From Bryum argenteum (Eukaryota; Streptophyta; Bryopsida; Bryales; Bryaceae), in assembly GCA_037043015.1 (NCBI GenBank), contig CM073322.1, forward strand, positions 20,223,601 to 20,287,600: a DNA stretch of 64,000 nt, read 5' to 3'. A program made the translations under genes and the position numbers. Shown here piece after piece: positions 1 to 9,926 of the stretch. The number at the start of each line of letters is the position of its first letter. The stretch's first letter is position 1. The notes beneath the pieces are model-generated. The model saw only the letters and a list, made by a program, of their open reading frames with translations, ran no database searches and was not told where the DNA came from.

Positions 1-138
1 TGCGCCCCGATCCGACTAGAGGTGCCACGGACTTTAATGTTACTCATAAAAACAGAACAAATTGCATGCCTTAAATAATAGATGCATAACTTAGTTTTTC
101 GACTTTGTGCTCTCACTGGACTCTCCTTGGTTGATATA

Positions 139-1066
139 CAATATCCTTCAGCATTGTGGGAAAATTTTCTTATAAACTTCAAACATTGCCCGTTCAGTGT
201 GCACTCAAAAATGATCTGATTTCAAAACCATGAATTGTGTTGCAACCACATTGGAGACTAATGCATCTTCAATACAATTTTCTATATTCATCCATGAAAA
301 GAATATGGACAATTTCAAATATTTTATACAATATCCACAAGTAAGTGTTACCATTCTTTGCTTCAATTCGAATGTTCATTCTAGCTGCAAATTCAAAATG
401 AGAATACAAATTTGTTCTTTAGAGACTATACCTCATTCTCGATGAATAATTTGTATCTCTTCTTCTAGTGGGGTAGAGCAATTTTAAGAAGATATTGTAT
501 AACATTTCGAATGGATTTAGAAGTTATCTCTTAAAATTGACAAGAATAGTAAACAAATTTGAGCTCAGCATCTAGCTCATGAGAGATATCACTCAATCTC
601 TCATGCACCACTCTTTAATTCCTAGTGCGGCATCGTAATGGTGTGGGCAGCGCTTTTGTAAGCACTTATAGAAGTTCCTTAAATATCAAGACTCATTTAA
701 AACCTGCTCCAGATTGTAGTATGAAGTGATAGTGATACAAATCATGCATCAAGAATAAGCTATATTATCTAAATATCAAATTTGTAAGCTCATTTCAAAT
801 TTGCAACTTAGAATGAACATTCAAATTGAAGCAAAGAATGGTAACACTTGTTTGTGGATATTATATGAAATATCTATAATTGTTTATATTTTTTTTCATT
901 GATGAATGTGTGCAATTGTATTGAATACAGATGTAGTAGTCTTCATTGTGGTTGCAACGCACTTCACGGTTTTAAAATTAGATCATTTTGAGTGCACAGA
1001 CAATGTTCAAAGTTGAAGAGAAAATTATCCCTCAGCTCTAAAATCAAAAATTATGTAGAGGGTATT
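139..1066. repeat. Fold-back (long inverted repeat) element, copy 1
   Basis: The left part (about 139-480) and the right part (about 760-1066) are imperfect reverse complements. Examples are the stretch around 345-385, which recurs inverted near 815-845, and the ends ACAATATCCTT (left) and AGGGTATTGTA (right). No protein-coding domain is visible between the arms, and short ORFs here are incidental. A second copy with the same arms lies at about 30200-31015. The class is unknown; the structure suggests a non-autonomous DNA transposon. Boundaries are approximate. Confidence 0.6.
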
Positions 1067-2313
1067 GTACATTATTACAGCCGGACAAAAGTACAAAGAA
1101 ACTCAAAGTTGTTTTGAGATTCTAGAAGGTGGAAAGTAACAAGGACTCATCAACACGGCCTATATCGCCCATGAATCCTCATATGTGACTTGTGGACGGC
1201 TTCAAGGGCTAGGGTCTCATTGCATCCATTTTAACCTTAGAGCGTCAAAGGGGACACACAACATTTAATAAATGAGCTTGAGATTTGATACTGAACAATA
1301 GACAACGTTTTTTCATCCAAAATCATCTTCCCAACTTCAGGATGATGGGCTCCGACGTTCTAGGGTTAAGGTTTTAGTTTTTGAATTCTAGGTTAGGCAG
1401 TCACGTAGTTTGTGGTCTCTGGTCCCATATTTGAGTTTGAATTTTACTGAAAACTTTCCTTGTTTTACCTTCTCAAGGAAACGTTTTCACTTATTTTCGT
1501 AGAACCTGGAGGCGATGAGACTCTACCTGACTTTGAGAACCTAAAAATGTGAAGGTCCTCTTAGCTTGTGTAGGTCATTTTTGTTTGTGAGAGTGAGCAA
1601 CTTAATGCTTATAATGTTGCCTTCATAAGTTCAGGGACGCTTTACATGGGGAGCCAAGGCCAACAAATCTTCAAGCCAATTCACTCAAATTTTCAGCCCA
1701 ATTGGCTTCATGGGCCACTCAATAAACACATTAAACAATAAATAGAGTGTGGGTCAATACCCCCATGGGTAAAGCTCCTGGGATCAATTTGTAAGAGGAA
1801 AAACGAGGCCATGGGGCCAATTCGTATTGTTAGCTATATTCCATGCTTTCAATTCTACAGAAAGAGTAGATGTCAAAAAACACCTCACATGCCCAATTTG
1901 GACAAAATTTGAGTAGGTTGTACCCATTTGAATATATTGTCGACTGCTTATTTTGTTGAGTTTCAGTGAAGTACCCAAATTGTAGGTACATTTAGCTCGA
2001 CTCAAGCTAATCTTTCATAATCTGAAATCATTGAATATTCCTATCGTACTTTCATAATCTAAAATCATTGAAAATTCCTATTATACCAGAATACGTGTTC
2101 TGTAGGAACGGGTCTAGCCAGTAGGTTTCATATTGCAATCGCTAAACTTCAAAAAATCTTGAATCAACATGTTATAGAATTCTAAGCGAGTCTCTCTTAG
2201 GAGTTAATTTATTACCTTTAATTTATTACTTGTGGCAATGTATACACAAAGCTTGGGTCTTTAAAGCCAATTCGAGTCTACTCGTTTCCTCTACTTGCAC
2301 CACATATGCACAA
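1067..2313. other. AT-rich intergenic DNA, no gene seen
   Basis: Only short ORFs without recognisable domains occur here. A short duplicated phrase (cataatctgaaatcattga, around 2017 and 2051) is the only internal structure I see. Confidence 0.5.
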
Positions 2314-2631
2314 CACAAGAGTTACTAATTAGTGTTACAAACATTAATTGCAAACGGTAACATTAAATATCACAAGTCACTGTAGTGTTACAACAGTAAT
2401 TGTCAAACCATAACACTAAACGTGAGAGTATGCAAACTTTCTTGCAAGTGGAAGAATTTGTTGAAAATGGTGCAACTAGAGGCTTGAAGAAAAGATGAAG
2501 GACATAGATTGCAATGGTGGCCCAGAGCCCCAAAGTGAACACTAATCTCAATAGAGATGAGTAATAGTGTTCTTTACACAAAGTTACCCCTTGCACTAAT
2601 CTCCAAGTAACACTATTTAACAACTCTTGTG
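2314..2631. mobile_element. Short inverted-repeat element (MITE-like), CACAAGAG termini
   Basis: The ends are inverted repeats: CACAAGAGTT near 2314 and AACTCTTGTG ending at 2631, extending inward through a shared TAGTGTTAC block. There is no coding capacity. Related end sequences occur near 28015-28040 and 38650-38700, so this is a dispersed family. No convincing target duplication is visible. Confidence 0.5.
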
Positions 2632-2868
2632 CAGTAAATGTATTCGGAATGAATTTCAAGTATTAGTAATCAAAAGTACAAAAAGTAATCGACAAGTACT
2701 CAAATATTTTGACACAGATACATAGTCAAAATTTGTAATCACAAAAATATTCTTGTAATCTAATAACCTTGGTTTCCACCATGTAATAATAAGGGAGAGT
2801 GCTAAAAATGGAGCGGTATCGGTATCAATAATGGAGCGCTAGGCTACTATACCCTTAATCCCCAACAC

Positions 2869-3671
2869 GGCCATGAAGTGACCGTTTTGGTATCAGTTAC
2901 TAAAATAATATAGATTGCATGAGGTTGAAACTTTTTGCAATCGTAGAGTTTTTCTACACCTTTCCAAAAAGTCATTTCATGCTTCAAAATTCCTTATACC
3001 TTATGAGATATTCATGGTCAAAGTTTGAAATCACTATTTGAAATTCGCCCTAAATTGCCCAAACTGCGGTATGCTCATTTAACCTCAAACTCTACCTAAA
3101 ACCAATTAGACCGGAGTAACTTCACAAATTCATCAAAAATTGAGATTTTACTTTTTTTCAAGATTTGGTCTTTGCACCCGTACTTGAACATGATATCACC
3201 ATTTTAGAAGGTTTCAAAGGCATGATCTCACCATTCAAATCTTCAATCCAATTAATCTTCACATGCCCATTTTATTGTCAAAGATTGGTCCTTGCATTTG
3301 AATTTTAGTGGACCTCCATGTAGATAAGCAAGCATATCTATAGGTTCTATAGGTCGTATGAGAATAAAAATTGCAGTGATATGTATCTAATTCACATAGG
3401 AAGAAGAATTTCAAGAGTCTCATATCAAATTTTCTACCAAAAATGCTTTTATCAGCAACGAAACAATGCAATCCCATATTGCAACCATTTTTCATCTTCA
3501 AATGTATAATCTCAGTGAGAGTAAGGTATTCGAAACTAAAATCTGAGGTACATATTCAAAGACAAGTTAGGTAGTAGACCCTGCATTTACATACTTAAAA
3601 GTAACGAAAAATCTTAAAATCTCCACCTTGCAATGAAAGAGGGCAGTTTTGAGGCCTTGGATCATTAGGGG
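2869..3671. mobile_element. TTAA-flanked non-autonomous element, long subfamily, copy 1
   Basis: TTAA occurs at 2865-2868 and 3672-3675. The interior (for example 2920-3080) is clearly homologous to 18290-18470, where another TTAA-bounded copy starts at 18226. The right end reads TTAGGGG before TTAA, matching other TTAA elements here; the left end (TCCCCAA) is diverged. It is non-coding. The boundaries are the best fit rather than proven. Confidence 0.45.
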
Positions 3672-3864
3672 TTAACTCATAGGTGCATAATAGCTTCACC
3701 TTGTACTCATCCCAAACACTATGGAGTCAAATTAGGGCACCATTTTAGAAAAACCTCGAAACCCACATCCAAAAACTTCACGACAAATTGCAGAAGAGTC
3801 CAAAATTGATGAATCTACTTTACCGATCCTTCCACGTACTTTCCCCGTGCATGGAAACCACTAT

Positions 3865-4165
3865 TGTTACGACCAGGACGTCGTTCCAGCTGGACTTAGT
3901 TTGGTAGTTACGTAGGACCAACAGTTACGGAAGTTGGGATCTTCGTCTTCCCTTCGCTTGCATGTAAATACCCTGCGGGAGATCATAATTCTCATGCAAC
4001 CTTTTGTAATGGAATGAACACTGTTGATCACCATGGACTTTGTCTCTTTGTATCATTCGATATTGTTGACAAGTAACCTGTGTGCGTTCCTAGCTAAATC
4101 ATATGAACTTGCTCAGTCCGAGGAGTGTCGACCATGAACAGACGCGTTATCCTCCGAGCGTAACA
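3865..4165 (+). repeat. 5' LTR
   Basis: 301 bp beginning TGTTACGACC and ending GAGCGTAACA, reading as identical to the copy at 9154-9454. It starts directly after the ACTAT duplication. A TATA-like TAAATA at 3965-3970 suggests where U3 drives transcription. Confidence 0.97.
3964..4002 (+). promoter_or_regulatory. Putative LTR promoter core and start of R (self-primer)
   Basis: TAAATA (3965-3970) lies about 25-30 bp upstream of ATGCAACCT (3994-4002). That 9-mer is exactly complementary to AGGTTGCAT at 4168-4176, just past the LTR. A transcript starting near 3993 would carry the primer at its 5' end, as in the self-priming elements Tf1, Maggy and sushi. The start site is inferred, not shown. 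Confidence 0.45.
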
Positions 4166-4167
4166 TT

Positions 4168-4176
4168 AGGTTGCAT
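4168..4176 (+). other. Putative primer binding site (self-primed)
   Basis: AGGTTGCAT lies two bases (TT) after the LTR end. The 2-nt gap is what integrase 3' processing would remove, and it mirrors the AA before TG at the 3' LTR. The site does not begin TGG and so does not fit the 3' CCA end of a tRNA. Instead it is complementary to LTR bases 3994-4002. Confidence 0.5.
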
Positions 4177-4306
4177 CTTATTAATGGTCCACGCTCCGAA
4201 TGGAATTCCAGATAGCCTTTTCGTTCCGTTGAGAGCCAATTAGATGTTGCTCGCACAGGTGTTTATGGATTCAGTTTTTCCTCGGGTTCATTGCTGATTG
4301 GACACC

Positions 4307-5425
4307 ATGGATCGAGAAAGGTCCGAGGGTGGTCGGGAGCCTCGTGTGCCACCAGAAATAGGGTCTGAGTGGGCTGAATTCATTCAGCAGCAGATCCAGA
4401 CTGTATTCCAATCAGCTCTCCCCCATATGGTACAACAAATCTCGGAACGAGCCATGGCATTGCCATCTCAACCATCATCCTTCGTTGCGGTTCAACCTAC
4501 TGGTCAAGATCCTCAAAGGTCTGAGAAGTTCACTGGTGTTGGTGAAAGGGAGTTGAAAGTTGCTGAGCCAGAGAAGTTCTCCGGTAAGAGGAATGGAGAG
4601 GTATATCGGTGGTTCGCTCAACTCCGTCTCGTGTTTCGGGGAAAGCCACGCACCTATCAACATGATGAAGATAAGGTTGCTTACGCTCTCTCTTACCTTA
4701 CTGGGGCAGCACAAAGTTGGGCAATGCCACTACTGCAAGCACTCGATGAAGGGCGCGGACACGTATTATTAGCGAATTACGATGCTTTCAGGGAATCAGT
4801 CATTGCGATCTACGGTGACATCGATCGAAGAGGAAACGCTGAGGACCGCTTGGCGAAAATTAAACAGACCGGCTCAGTAGCAGCATATGTCTCCAGTTTC
4901 AACGAGCACGCGGCCCAGGTTGAATGGAATGAACCGAGTTTGGTCGCACGGTTTCGAGCAGGATTGAAAGATGAGATTTTGGACTCGATAGCCACAACCG
5001 AGACACAACCCCGAGTGCTCCAAGAGTGGATAGCAATGGCCTCGCGGATCGATGAGCGCATATGGGCACGAAGGCAAATTCGACGATCGCAGAATCCCTC
5101 CACCAATCCGTCTCAAAGTTTCCATGTGACGTCCAGGGCTCCGCCGCATGCCACAAGAGATCATGCTGATCGGTTTCAAGTATCTTCAGAGGCATCCGGT
5201 CCGACACCCATGGAGTTGGGCGCTGCTAAGGTGACCACGGCACTTGCTAAGACCGCAGCGGAAAGATTGGAGTATCAGCGACAAGGTAAATGCTGGGGAT
5301 GTGGATTACCCGGTCATGTTCGGGCGAAATGTCCCACCAATCCTTCTAAGCCTCTTTCCTTAGCTGCATCGGACTTGATGGAGATACATCACGAAGATTC
5401 GGGAAAAGGAAGTGCCCGGGACTGA
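4307..5425 (+). CDS. gag: Chromovirus Gag polyprotein (372 aa)
   Basis: Structural protein that packages element RNA into cytoplasmic virus-like particles. I start at the ATG in CACCATGG (4307), a strong eukaryotic context; an upstream in-frame TTG at 4298 is not a plausible start. The central part (about residues 75-235) is a Retrotrans_gag domain with the run IYGDIDRR and the sequence QTGSVAAYVSSF, a form common in fungal Ty3/Gypsy Gags. A CCHC zinc knuckle (CWGCGLPGHVRAKC; spacing C-x2-C-x4-H-x4-C) lies near residue 330. The ORF ends in TGA at 5423-5425, inside the frameshift hairpin that leads to pol in the -1 frame. The reading frame is intact. Confidence 0.93.
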   Translation: MDRERSEGGREPRVPPEIGSEWAEFIQQQIQTVFQSALPHMVQQISERAMALPSQPSSFVAVQPTGQDPQRSEKFTGVGERELKVAEPEKFSGKRNGEVYRWFAQLRLVFRGKPRTYQHDEDKVAYALSYLTGAAQSWAMPLLQALDEGRGHVLLANYDAFRESVIAIYGDIDRRGNAEDRLAKIKQTGSVAAYVSSFNEHAAQVEWNEPSLVARFRAGLKDEILDSIATTETQPRVLQEWIAMASRIDERIWARRQIRRSQNPSTNPSQSFHVTSRAPPHATRDHADRFQVSSEASGPTPMELGAAKVTTALAKTAAERLEYQRQGKCWGCGLPGHVRAKCPTNPSKPLSLAASDLMEIHHEDSGKGSARD

Positions 5426-5448
5426 GTAGATGGGCTCGGTACCCGGGC
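5401..5448 (+). promoter_or_regulatory. gag-pol -1 programmed ribosomal frameshift signal
   Basis: The slippery heptamer GGGAAAA (5401-5407) sits in the gag frame as G GGA AAA, the canonical X XXY YYZ form. After a 6-nt spacer comes a perfect 7 bp all-GC stem (5414-5420 with 5442-5448). It continues, past a single bulged A at 5441, into six more pairs (5421-5426 with 5435-5440; one G-U) closing an 8-nt loop. The gag stop lies within this stem. Downstream pol is open in exactly the -1 frame from 5407. All elements are seen in the sequence; function is inferred. Confidence 0.85.
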
Positions 5449-7728
5449 GATCATGAAATAGTGACCAGACCAATTACAGAGGAACAACAGCTCGCTTTAA
5501 ATGGATTGGAAGAGCATCGGCCACAAACGGGAAGAATATCAGAGCCTCTGTACATTCGTGCCACTGTGGACCCGGGCACGCATTTAACTGTGAATGGTCA
5601 TATTAATTCCGTGCTCGTTCAACCTCTTGTGGATTCTGGGGCCACAGGCATCTTCATGCACCCAGAGTTTGCTGACAAGTGCCAAGCTGCTATCCGGCAG
5701 AAGAGAATTCCTCGTGAAGTACGAGTGATTGACGGAAGAGTTATCAGCTCGGGACTGATCACACACGAAGCCACAGTTGAATTGGACATTGCAGGTCATC
5801 GAGAGGTTTTGGTGGCCGATCTAACAAACACTGGGCAGTATCCTTGTATACTAGGAACCCCCTGGTTGGTGCGGCATGACCCCACGATTCGTTGGGCGGA
5901 GAAAAGAGTCACTTTTGAATCACCTTATTGTCTGGCAACTTGCTTGCGAAGTAATGCACAACCTAAGAACCAAGTAATTACGGTGGACCAATCCAAGAAG
6001 CAAAGGTGGCGAAGCAACGAGAAGTTGAAGGTACCGGTAAATCCTGAGCTCAAGTCTGGTCGGCGAACACCACAGTTGGTGACCTCGAAGCTTTCGATGG
6101 TCTCGCCTACAGCGTTCCGACTATCCGCCAGGGACGCAGAGATTTACACGTTGGTGATATCAGAGGTAGATGGCCCGAATAATGTCGGTGCTAAGGATGG
6201 GTTGGATTCCATCCCACAGGAGTACCGCGATTTGTACGAAGTATTCAGTGAGAAGTCTTCGAATGAGCTTCCAGATCATGGAAGTTCAGACATGAAAATT
6301 GAGTTCAAGGACGGACAGGAACCAAGGAATTCAGGATTACGGCCCATGTCTCCAGCAGAATTGGAGGAACTAAGGGGCTATCTCGCGGAGAATCTAGGAA
6401 AAGGCTGGATCCGCCGATCCAAATCTCCAGTTTCGGCCCCGATAGTATTTGCCCGGAAGAAGGATGGTTCAATCCGGGTATGCATCGACTACCGGAACCT
6501 CAATAAGGTTACTATAAAAAATCGCTATCCCTTACCTCTTATTCCAGAACTAACGGATCGATTGGTAGGGGCTCGTATATTCACTAAGTTGGACATAAGA
6601 CAAGCATACCATCGGATACAGATGGCATCGGGCCACGAATTTAAAACAGCCTTTAAGACTCGCTATGGCTTGTTTGAATACTTAGTGATGCCATTCGGCC
6701 TCACGAACGCTCCAGCTCAATTCCAGGCACATATGCAGCAGATTTTCAGTGATCTTCTCGACATCACCGTTGTCATTTATTTGGATGATATCCTTATATT
6801 TTCCAACAATATAGAAGAGCATCATCATGTGGTTCGGGATGTTCTTCAACGACTAAAAAACCACGGCCTATACGTCAAGCTCTCTAAATGTGAATTCCAC
6901 CGCACTTCGGTGGAATTCTTAGGCATGGTAGTTTCAGCACAAGGCTTGGAGATGTGTGCAGACAAAGTGCAAACTATCAAGGAATGGCCCGTACCCAAGA
7001 CTATTAAGGAAATTCAAGCTTTCTTAGGTTTTGCCAATTTTTATCGACGGTTTATAAAAGATTACTCCCATATTGCAGTTCCACTTACAACGTTGACACG
7101 TAAGGATCAACCATTCCAATGGACCTCTGAAGCTCAGAATTCATTTAATAAGCTCCGGTCACTTTTCTGTCAGGCACCGGTATTATTACATCCCGACTTC
7201 CAACGCCCATTTATCATTGAAACTGATGCATCTGACACTGCAACCGGGGGAATTCTTTCTCAACACGGGAAAGATGGGCACTTGCACCCTTGTGCATATC
7301 GCAGTTCCAAAATGTCACAAAGCGAACAAAACTACGATATATACGACAAGGAGCTCCTAAGTATCGTCCTTGCATTCCAAGATTGGCGGGTATACTTAGA
7401 AGGTTCGCCACATGAGGTGAGAGTAATCTCTAATCATAAAAACTTAGAATATTTCCTCAGTACTAAACAACTTAATCGTCGACAAGCTCGGTGGTCGGAA
7501 ATGCTATCAGCATTCCATTTTACTATTGAACATCGACCGGGATCTATGAATCAACGAGCCGATGCTCTCTCAAGACGATCTGATGTCATAGAAGAAGGAT
7601 CTCAAAGTCCTCGGCCTTTCTTGAAACTGGCTGCGTTGGAAGCATGTGAAAGAGTTTGGTCAGACAATTTTATTTTGGAGCAAATTCAGGTGGCGATGAG
7701 AACCACCCAATGTTGCAGCCTATATTAG
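5407..7728 (+). CDS. pol: Pol, first part: protease, reverse transcriptase, RNase H
   Basis: Read by -1 frameshift from gag; the frame is open upstream of the first ATG-like codon, so no separate start is needed. Numbering residues from 5461: the retropepsin motif LVDSGATG is at about 57-64. The reverse transcriptase follows with MPFGLTNAPAQF and the catalytic YLDD at 440-443 (6778-6789). The RNase H domain has ETDASD and the YDKELL glutamate, but the usual TDHKNL is SNHKNL (codon AAT at 7431-7433), replacing a catalytic aspartate by asparagine. The frame ends at 7726-7728, while homology continues in the next -1 frame (integrase). The products would process Gag-Pol and copy RNA to DNA in the particle. 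Confidence 0.92.
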   Translation, partial: RKCPGLSRWARYPGDHEIVTRPITEEQQLALNGLEEHRPQTGRISEPLYIRATVDPGTHLTVNGHINSVLVQPLVDSGATGIFMHPEFADKCQAAIRQKRIPREVRVIDGRVISSGLITHEATVELDIAGHREVLVADLTNTGQYPCILGTPWLVRHDPTIRWAEKRVTFESPYCLATCLRSNAQPKNQVITVDQSKKQRWRSNEKLKVPVNPELKSGRRTPQLVTSKLSMVSPTAFRLSARDAEIYTLVISEVDGPNNVGAKDGLDSIPQEYRDLYEVFSEKSSNELPDHGSSDMKIEFKDGQEPRNSGLRPMSPAELEELRGYLAENLGKGWIRRSKSPVSAPIVFARKKDGSIRVCIDYRNLNKVTIKNRYPLPLIPELTDRLVGARIFTKLDIRQAYHRIQMASGHEFKTAFKTRYGLFEYLVMPFGLTNAPAQFQAHMQQIFSDLLDITVVIYLDDILIFSNNIEEHHHVVRDVLQRLKNHGLYVKLSKCEFHRTSVEFLGMVVSAQGLEMCADKVQTIKEWPVPKTIKEIQAFLGFANFYRRFIKDYSHIAVPLTTLTRKDQPFQWTSEAQNSFNKLRSLFCQAPVLLHPDFQRPFIIETDASDTATGGILSQHGKDGHLHPCAYRSSKMSQSEQNYDIYDKELLSIVLAFQDWRVYLEGSPHEVRVISNHKNLEYFLSTKQLNRRQARWSEMLSAFHFTIEHRPGSMNQRADALSRRSDVIEEGSQSPRPFLKLAALEACERVWSDNFILEQIQVAMRTTQCCSLY

Positions 7729-9188
7729 CTTATTTCGAGCATGGACCGGAAAAGGCCCCATTTGACATTCGCAAACAGTTTCAGCACTATGCCTTGAGGG
7801 ATGGGATTCTCTGGTTCAAAGGCACCATATTCGTCCCCAACAATGCAGAAATCCATCGACAGATCTTGCGATCCAGACACGATGCACCAGCTGCCGGCCA
7901 TCAGGGTCGTGCAAAAACATTGGATTTGGTGGCGAGAAGTTTTTATTGGCCAACTTTAACAAAGTATGTTCATCGATACGTCGACGGCTGCGATATTTGC
8001 CAACGGTCGAAGCCTTCGCATCATGCACCCTATGGTTTGTTGCAGCCGATTCCAGCTGCCGAGGCTCCCTGGAAAAGAGTAACCACCGACTTCATTGTGA
8101 AACTTCCAAATAGCAACGGCTATGATGCGATTCTTGTGGTCGTGGACAAGAACACTAAATTAGCACATTTTATATCAACCAACGAGACCGTGAACTCGAG
8201 CGGTACAGCGAATCTTTACCTCCGCCATATTTGGAAATATCATGGGCTGCCAAACGAAATTATCTCTGACCGAGGCCCTGTATTTGTCTCGAAGTTTATG
8301 AGGAGGTTGTACCAACTTTTACGAATTCGACCCTCTCCAACTACTGCGTTCCACCCCCAATCCGACGGACAGACCGAGCGCGTGAACCAAGTCCTCGAAC
8401 AATCCTTGCGCATGTTTACCACCAAGCAACAAAACGATTGGGACGATTTATTGCCATTAGCAGAGTTTGCTTACAATAATGCCATTCACTCTGCAACAGA
8501 ATTATCGCCGTTTTTTGCCACTTATGGCTATCACCCTTCTATGTCATTCAGAGCTCCATCGATGGGTATAGTCCCAGCAGCAGAAAACCGAATCCGTTAT
8601 TTGCAAGGCATACACGAGGAAGTGAAAGTCATGATACAGATCGCGGGGGATCAAGCCAAGAGAAAATATGACCAAGCTAAACATCTGCAGCACATCTTCA
8701 AAGTGGGGGACCTGGTTCTTCTCCGCCACGATAATATTGCAACAACACTTCCCTCTCGGAAATTAGCATCAAAATTTTTAGGCCCCTTCCCTATTACGGC
8801 AAAATTCTCAGATGTAGTTTACAAGTTGCGGCTACCTCGAACACTGCGCATCCACGACGTATTCCATGTCTCTTTGCTAGAAAAGTACCGACCCGACACA
8901 ATTGCTGGAAGGCAGAAAAAACCTCCTCCGCCAATTGTTACGCCTCAGGGTGATCTCGAGTGGGAGGTCGATGAAGTGCTAAATTCAAGGTTCTTTGGAC
9001 GCCAGAGAAAACTCCAATACTTAGTTTCCTGGACTGGTTATGGACCTGAACAACACTCATGGGAACCCGCGGCGAATCTCAAGAATGCACCTAAAGCTGT
9101 AAGAGAATTCCACCGACGTAATCCCACAGCTCCGAACCTTAACAGGGGGGTAATGTTACGACCAGGACGTCGTTCCAGCTGGACTTAG
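7656..9188 (+). CDS. pol: Pol, second part: integrase with chromodomain (frame-broken from RT)
   Basis: Continues pol in another frame. Homology switches between about 7695 and 7712 with no start codon of its own, so as it stands it needs a shift or is a mutational break. Residues counted from 7656: zinc-binding H75, H82, C112, C115; catalytic core D145, D205 and E241, exactly 35 residues between the last two (DD35E); GPF module near 365; chromodomain about 421-478 (LEWEVDEVLNS...YLVSWTGY...SWEPAANL). The chromodomain is thought to steer integration to marked chromatin. The ORF runs 12 codons into the 3' LTR before its stop. No other damage is seen. Confidence 0.9.
   Translation: MVRQFYFGANSGGDENHPMLQPILAYFEHGPEKAPFDIRKQFQHYALRDGILWFKGTIFVPNNAEIHRQILRSRHDAPAAGHQGRAKTLDLVARSFYWPTLTKYVHRYVDGCDICQRSKPSHHAPYGLLQPIPAAEAPWKRVTTDFIVKLPNSNGYDAILVVVDKNTKLAHFISTNETVNSSGTANLYLRHIWKYHGLPNEIISDRGPVFVSKFMRRLYQLLRIRPSPTTAFHPQSDGQTERVNQVLEQSLRMFTTKQQNDWDDLLPLAEFAYNNAIHSATELSPFFATYGYHPSMSFRAPSMGIVPAAENRIRYLQGIHEEVKVMIQIAGDQAKRKYDQAKHLQHIFKVGDLVLLRHDNIATTLPSRKLASKFLGPFPITAKFSDVVYKLRLPRTLRIHDVFHVSLLEKYRPDTIAGRQKKPPPPIVTPQGDLEWEVDEVLNSRFFGRQRKLQYLVSWTGYGPEQHSWEPAANLKNAPKAVREFHRRNPTAPNLNRGVMLRPGRRSSWT
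9144..9153 (+). other. Polypurine tract
   Basis: AGGGGGG followed by TAA sits immediately before the 3' LTR TG. This is the expected primer for plus-strand DNA. The AA directly before TG mirrors the TT after the 5' LTR. Confidence 0.85.
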
Positions 9189-9454
9189 TTTGGTAGTTAC
9201 GTAGGACCAACAGTTACGGAAGTTGGGATCTTCGTCTTCCCTTCGCTTGCATGTAAATACCCTGCGGGAGATCATAATTCTCATGCAACCTTTTGTAATG
9301 GAATGAACACTGTTGATCACCATGGACTTTGTCTCTTTGTATCATTCGATATTGTTGACAAGTAACCTGTGTGCGTTCCTAGCTAAATCATATGAACTTG
9401 CTCAGTCCGAGGAGTGTCGACCATGAACAGACGCGTTATCCTCCGAGCGTAACA
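9154..9454 (+). repeat. 3' LTR
   Basis: 301 bp, reading as identical to the 5' LTR, followed by the ACTAT target duplication. It also encodes the last residues and stop of the integrase ORF. Confidence 0.97.
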
Positions 9455-9459
9455 ACTAT

Positions 9460-9926
9460 TATCTTCTTCATTACATATTTAGAAATCTGAAACATGAGCC
9501 ATTTTTTTAGCACTCTCTCTTAAAATAGGATATAGTGTGACCAGTGCAATTGCTTTATGTAAGCACAAGGGACAAGGTACATGGCTACATTGAGTGCCAT
9601 GTGGTTCCCACTCTAACTTACTCTATGGCTGTATGTGCTTGGCCACATGCTGTAGTAAATGTATGTTGAAAATTCTCTCTGGCAAATGCTGTGTATAATG
9701 AAAGCCCACCCATGTGGGACTTGGCTCACTTTCTCCCCTTCCAATCAAATAATCGTGTCACCTTTCTTGTCAGAAGTGCTTTTCCTACTACTTGCAATAG
9801 TCTGAATTGAAATGGCTCCATTGCACAAGCCAAGCACCGACTTCTATTGGAAAGCATATACTTGAACACTTATTAGGTTCCCGCTTACATGAAACGAGTC
9901 AACTCGTTTGCATGTCTCTTAACTTA
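9460..9926. other. Intergenic, nothing recognised
   Basis: Contains no long ORF and no repeat I can pair with another part of the window. Confidence 0.4.

Larger units (their letters stand above)
3865..9454 (+). mobile_element. Full-length Ty3/Gypsy chromovirus (Tcn1-like?)
   Basis: A 5590 bp LTR retrotransposon with TG...CA LTRs of 301 bp at 3865-4165 and 9154-9454 that read as identical. It is flanked by the direct target duplication ACTAT (3860-3864 and 9455-9459). The internal order is gag, protease, reverse transcriptase, RNase H, integrase, chromodomain, which defines a chromovirus. There is no envelope gene. The identical LTRs and intact duplication indicate a very recent insertion. 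The fungal-looking Gag and type of chromodomain suggest the Tcn1-like group known from fungi, mosses and lycophytes; this placement is inference. Pol carries a frame break near 7700 and an altered RNase H residue, so this copy may not be autonomous. Confidence 0.97.

Noticed and set aside
4183-4210. TGGTCCACGCTCC as a tRNA primer site
   Set aside because: It begins TGG but lies 17 bases past the LTR, where minus-strand synthesis could not define the LTR end. The site at 4168 has the correct 2-nt gap.
4298-4306. Longer gag start at TTG 4298
   Set aside because: Nine bases downstream lies an ATG in strong context (CACCATGG); TTG is not a normal eukaryotic start.
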